Of a DNA stretch of 64,000 nt, positions 63,797 through 64,000 are shown piece by piece. The position numbers and the translations under genes are program-made. Origin of the DNA: Heliocidaris tuberculata. Lineage: Eukaryota; Echinodermata; Echinoidea; Camarodonta; Echinometridae. Location of the stretch: contig CM046850.1 of assembly GCA_025618425.1 (NCBI GenBank), positions 8,969,749-9,033,748 on the forward strand. The letters run 5' to 3'. Each line of letters starts with the position of its first letter. Positions within the stretch are counted from its first letter, which is position 1. The notes beneath the pieces were generated by a model. The model searched no databases. It had not been told where the DNA came from and saw nothing but the letters and a program-made list of their open reading frames with translations.

Positions 63797-63953
63797 CTGT
63801 AAAATTTTTTTTGGATAATAATGACAAAATAGAGGTACAGGATTATATTTGATTTAATCTAATTTATTGGTTTATGCATCATCTCTTTGAATAAATTTTT
63901 ACAAACATACATTGTACTAGTTGGTACAATTTTCCATATACATAATTCAAATT

Positions 63954-64000
63954 AGGCCTGAGTCATCACGGGTTTTTCCAAACCCGGGTTTGACTCGAAA
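63954..64000 (+). mobile_element. Left end of an AGGCCTGAGT element, cut by the window
   Basis: AGGCCTGAGTCATCACGGGT and the following AACCCGGGTTTGACTC match 50347-50395 closely. The rest lies outside. Confidence 0.8.

Overview
This is a eukaryotic (animal) genomic window, AT-rich, with short GC-richer exons bounded by GT..AG introns and dense small DNA transposons. Proteins of metazoan families, long introns, tRNA-derived SINE-like sequences and many TACATGTA-type motifs fit a marine invertebrate deuterostome such as an echinoderm. The species call is inference.

Two convergent protein genes account for all the coding sequence I can support. (1) Plus strand, 702-9794: the last eight exons of an FNDC3 gene (fibronectin type III domain containing 3A/B family). 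They give 545 codons plus stop, encoding the end of one FN3 domain, five further FN3 domains and a C-terminal membrane anchor. The gene starts before the window. (2) Minus strand, 63796 down to 24905: the last 23 exons found of a RanBP2/Nup358 gene (cytoplasmic filament nucleoporin). All phases agree and sum to 2036 codons plus stop. Order in the protein: end of the N-terminal solenoid, coiled coil, long Pro/Gln/Ser/Thr-rich linker, a SUMO-E3 IR-like motif, FG repeats, Ran-binding domain (RanBD) 1, two RanBP2-type zinc fingers, more FG repeats, RanBD2, RanBD3 and a very acidic tail. There is no cyclophilin domain. The 5' part of the gene lies beyond 64000.

The 15 kb between the two stop codons (9795-24904) has no convincing gene. 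It holds the FNDC3 3' UTR (end not located) and several MITE-like elements. Most RanBP2 introns are filled with repeats: TTAA-flanked palindromic elements of several families, pogo/Tigger-like TA-flanked elements, larger elements with inverted ends at 44351-46445, 48283-49840 and 50347-51316, a 628 bp element carrying a SAP-domain ORF at 57722-58349, a 293 bp x3 tandem array at 40058 and a ~145 bp x6 array at 61500.

The most unusual signal is in the RanBP2 gene. At least five exons have decayed tandem copies in the adjacent introns, each copy spanning an exon-intron boundary. Some keep splice sites and one carries an in-frame stop. The gene seems to be repeatedly generating candidate new or 'poison' exons. 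A second point is that the IR-like SUMO-ligase motif lies before the first RanBD, unlike its position late in vertebrate RanBP2. All calls are by eye; no searches were run.
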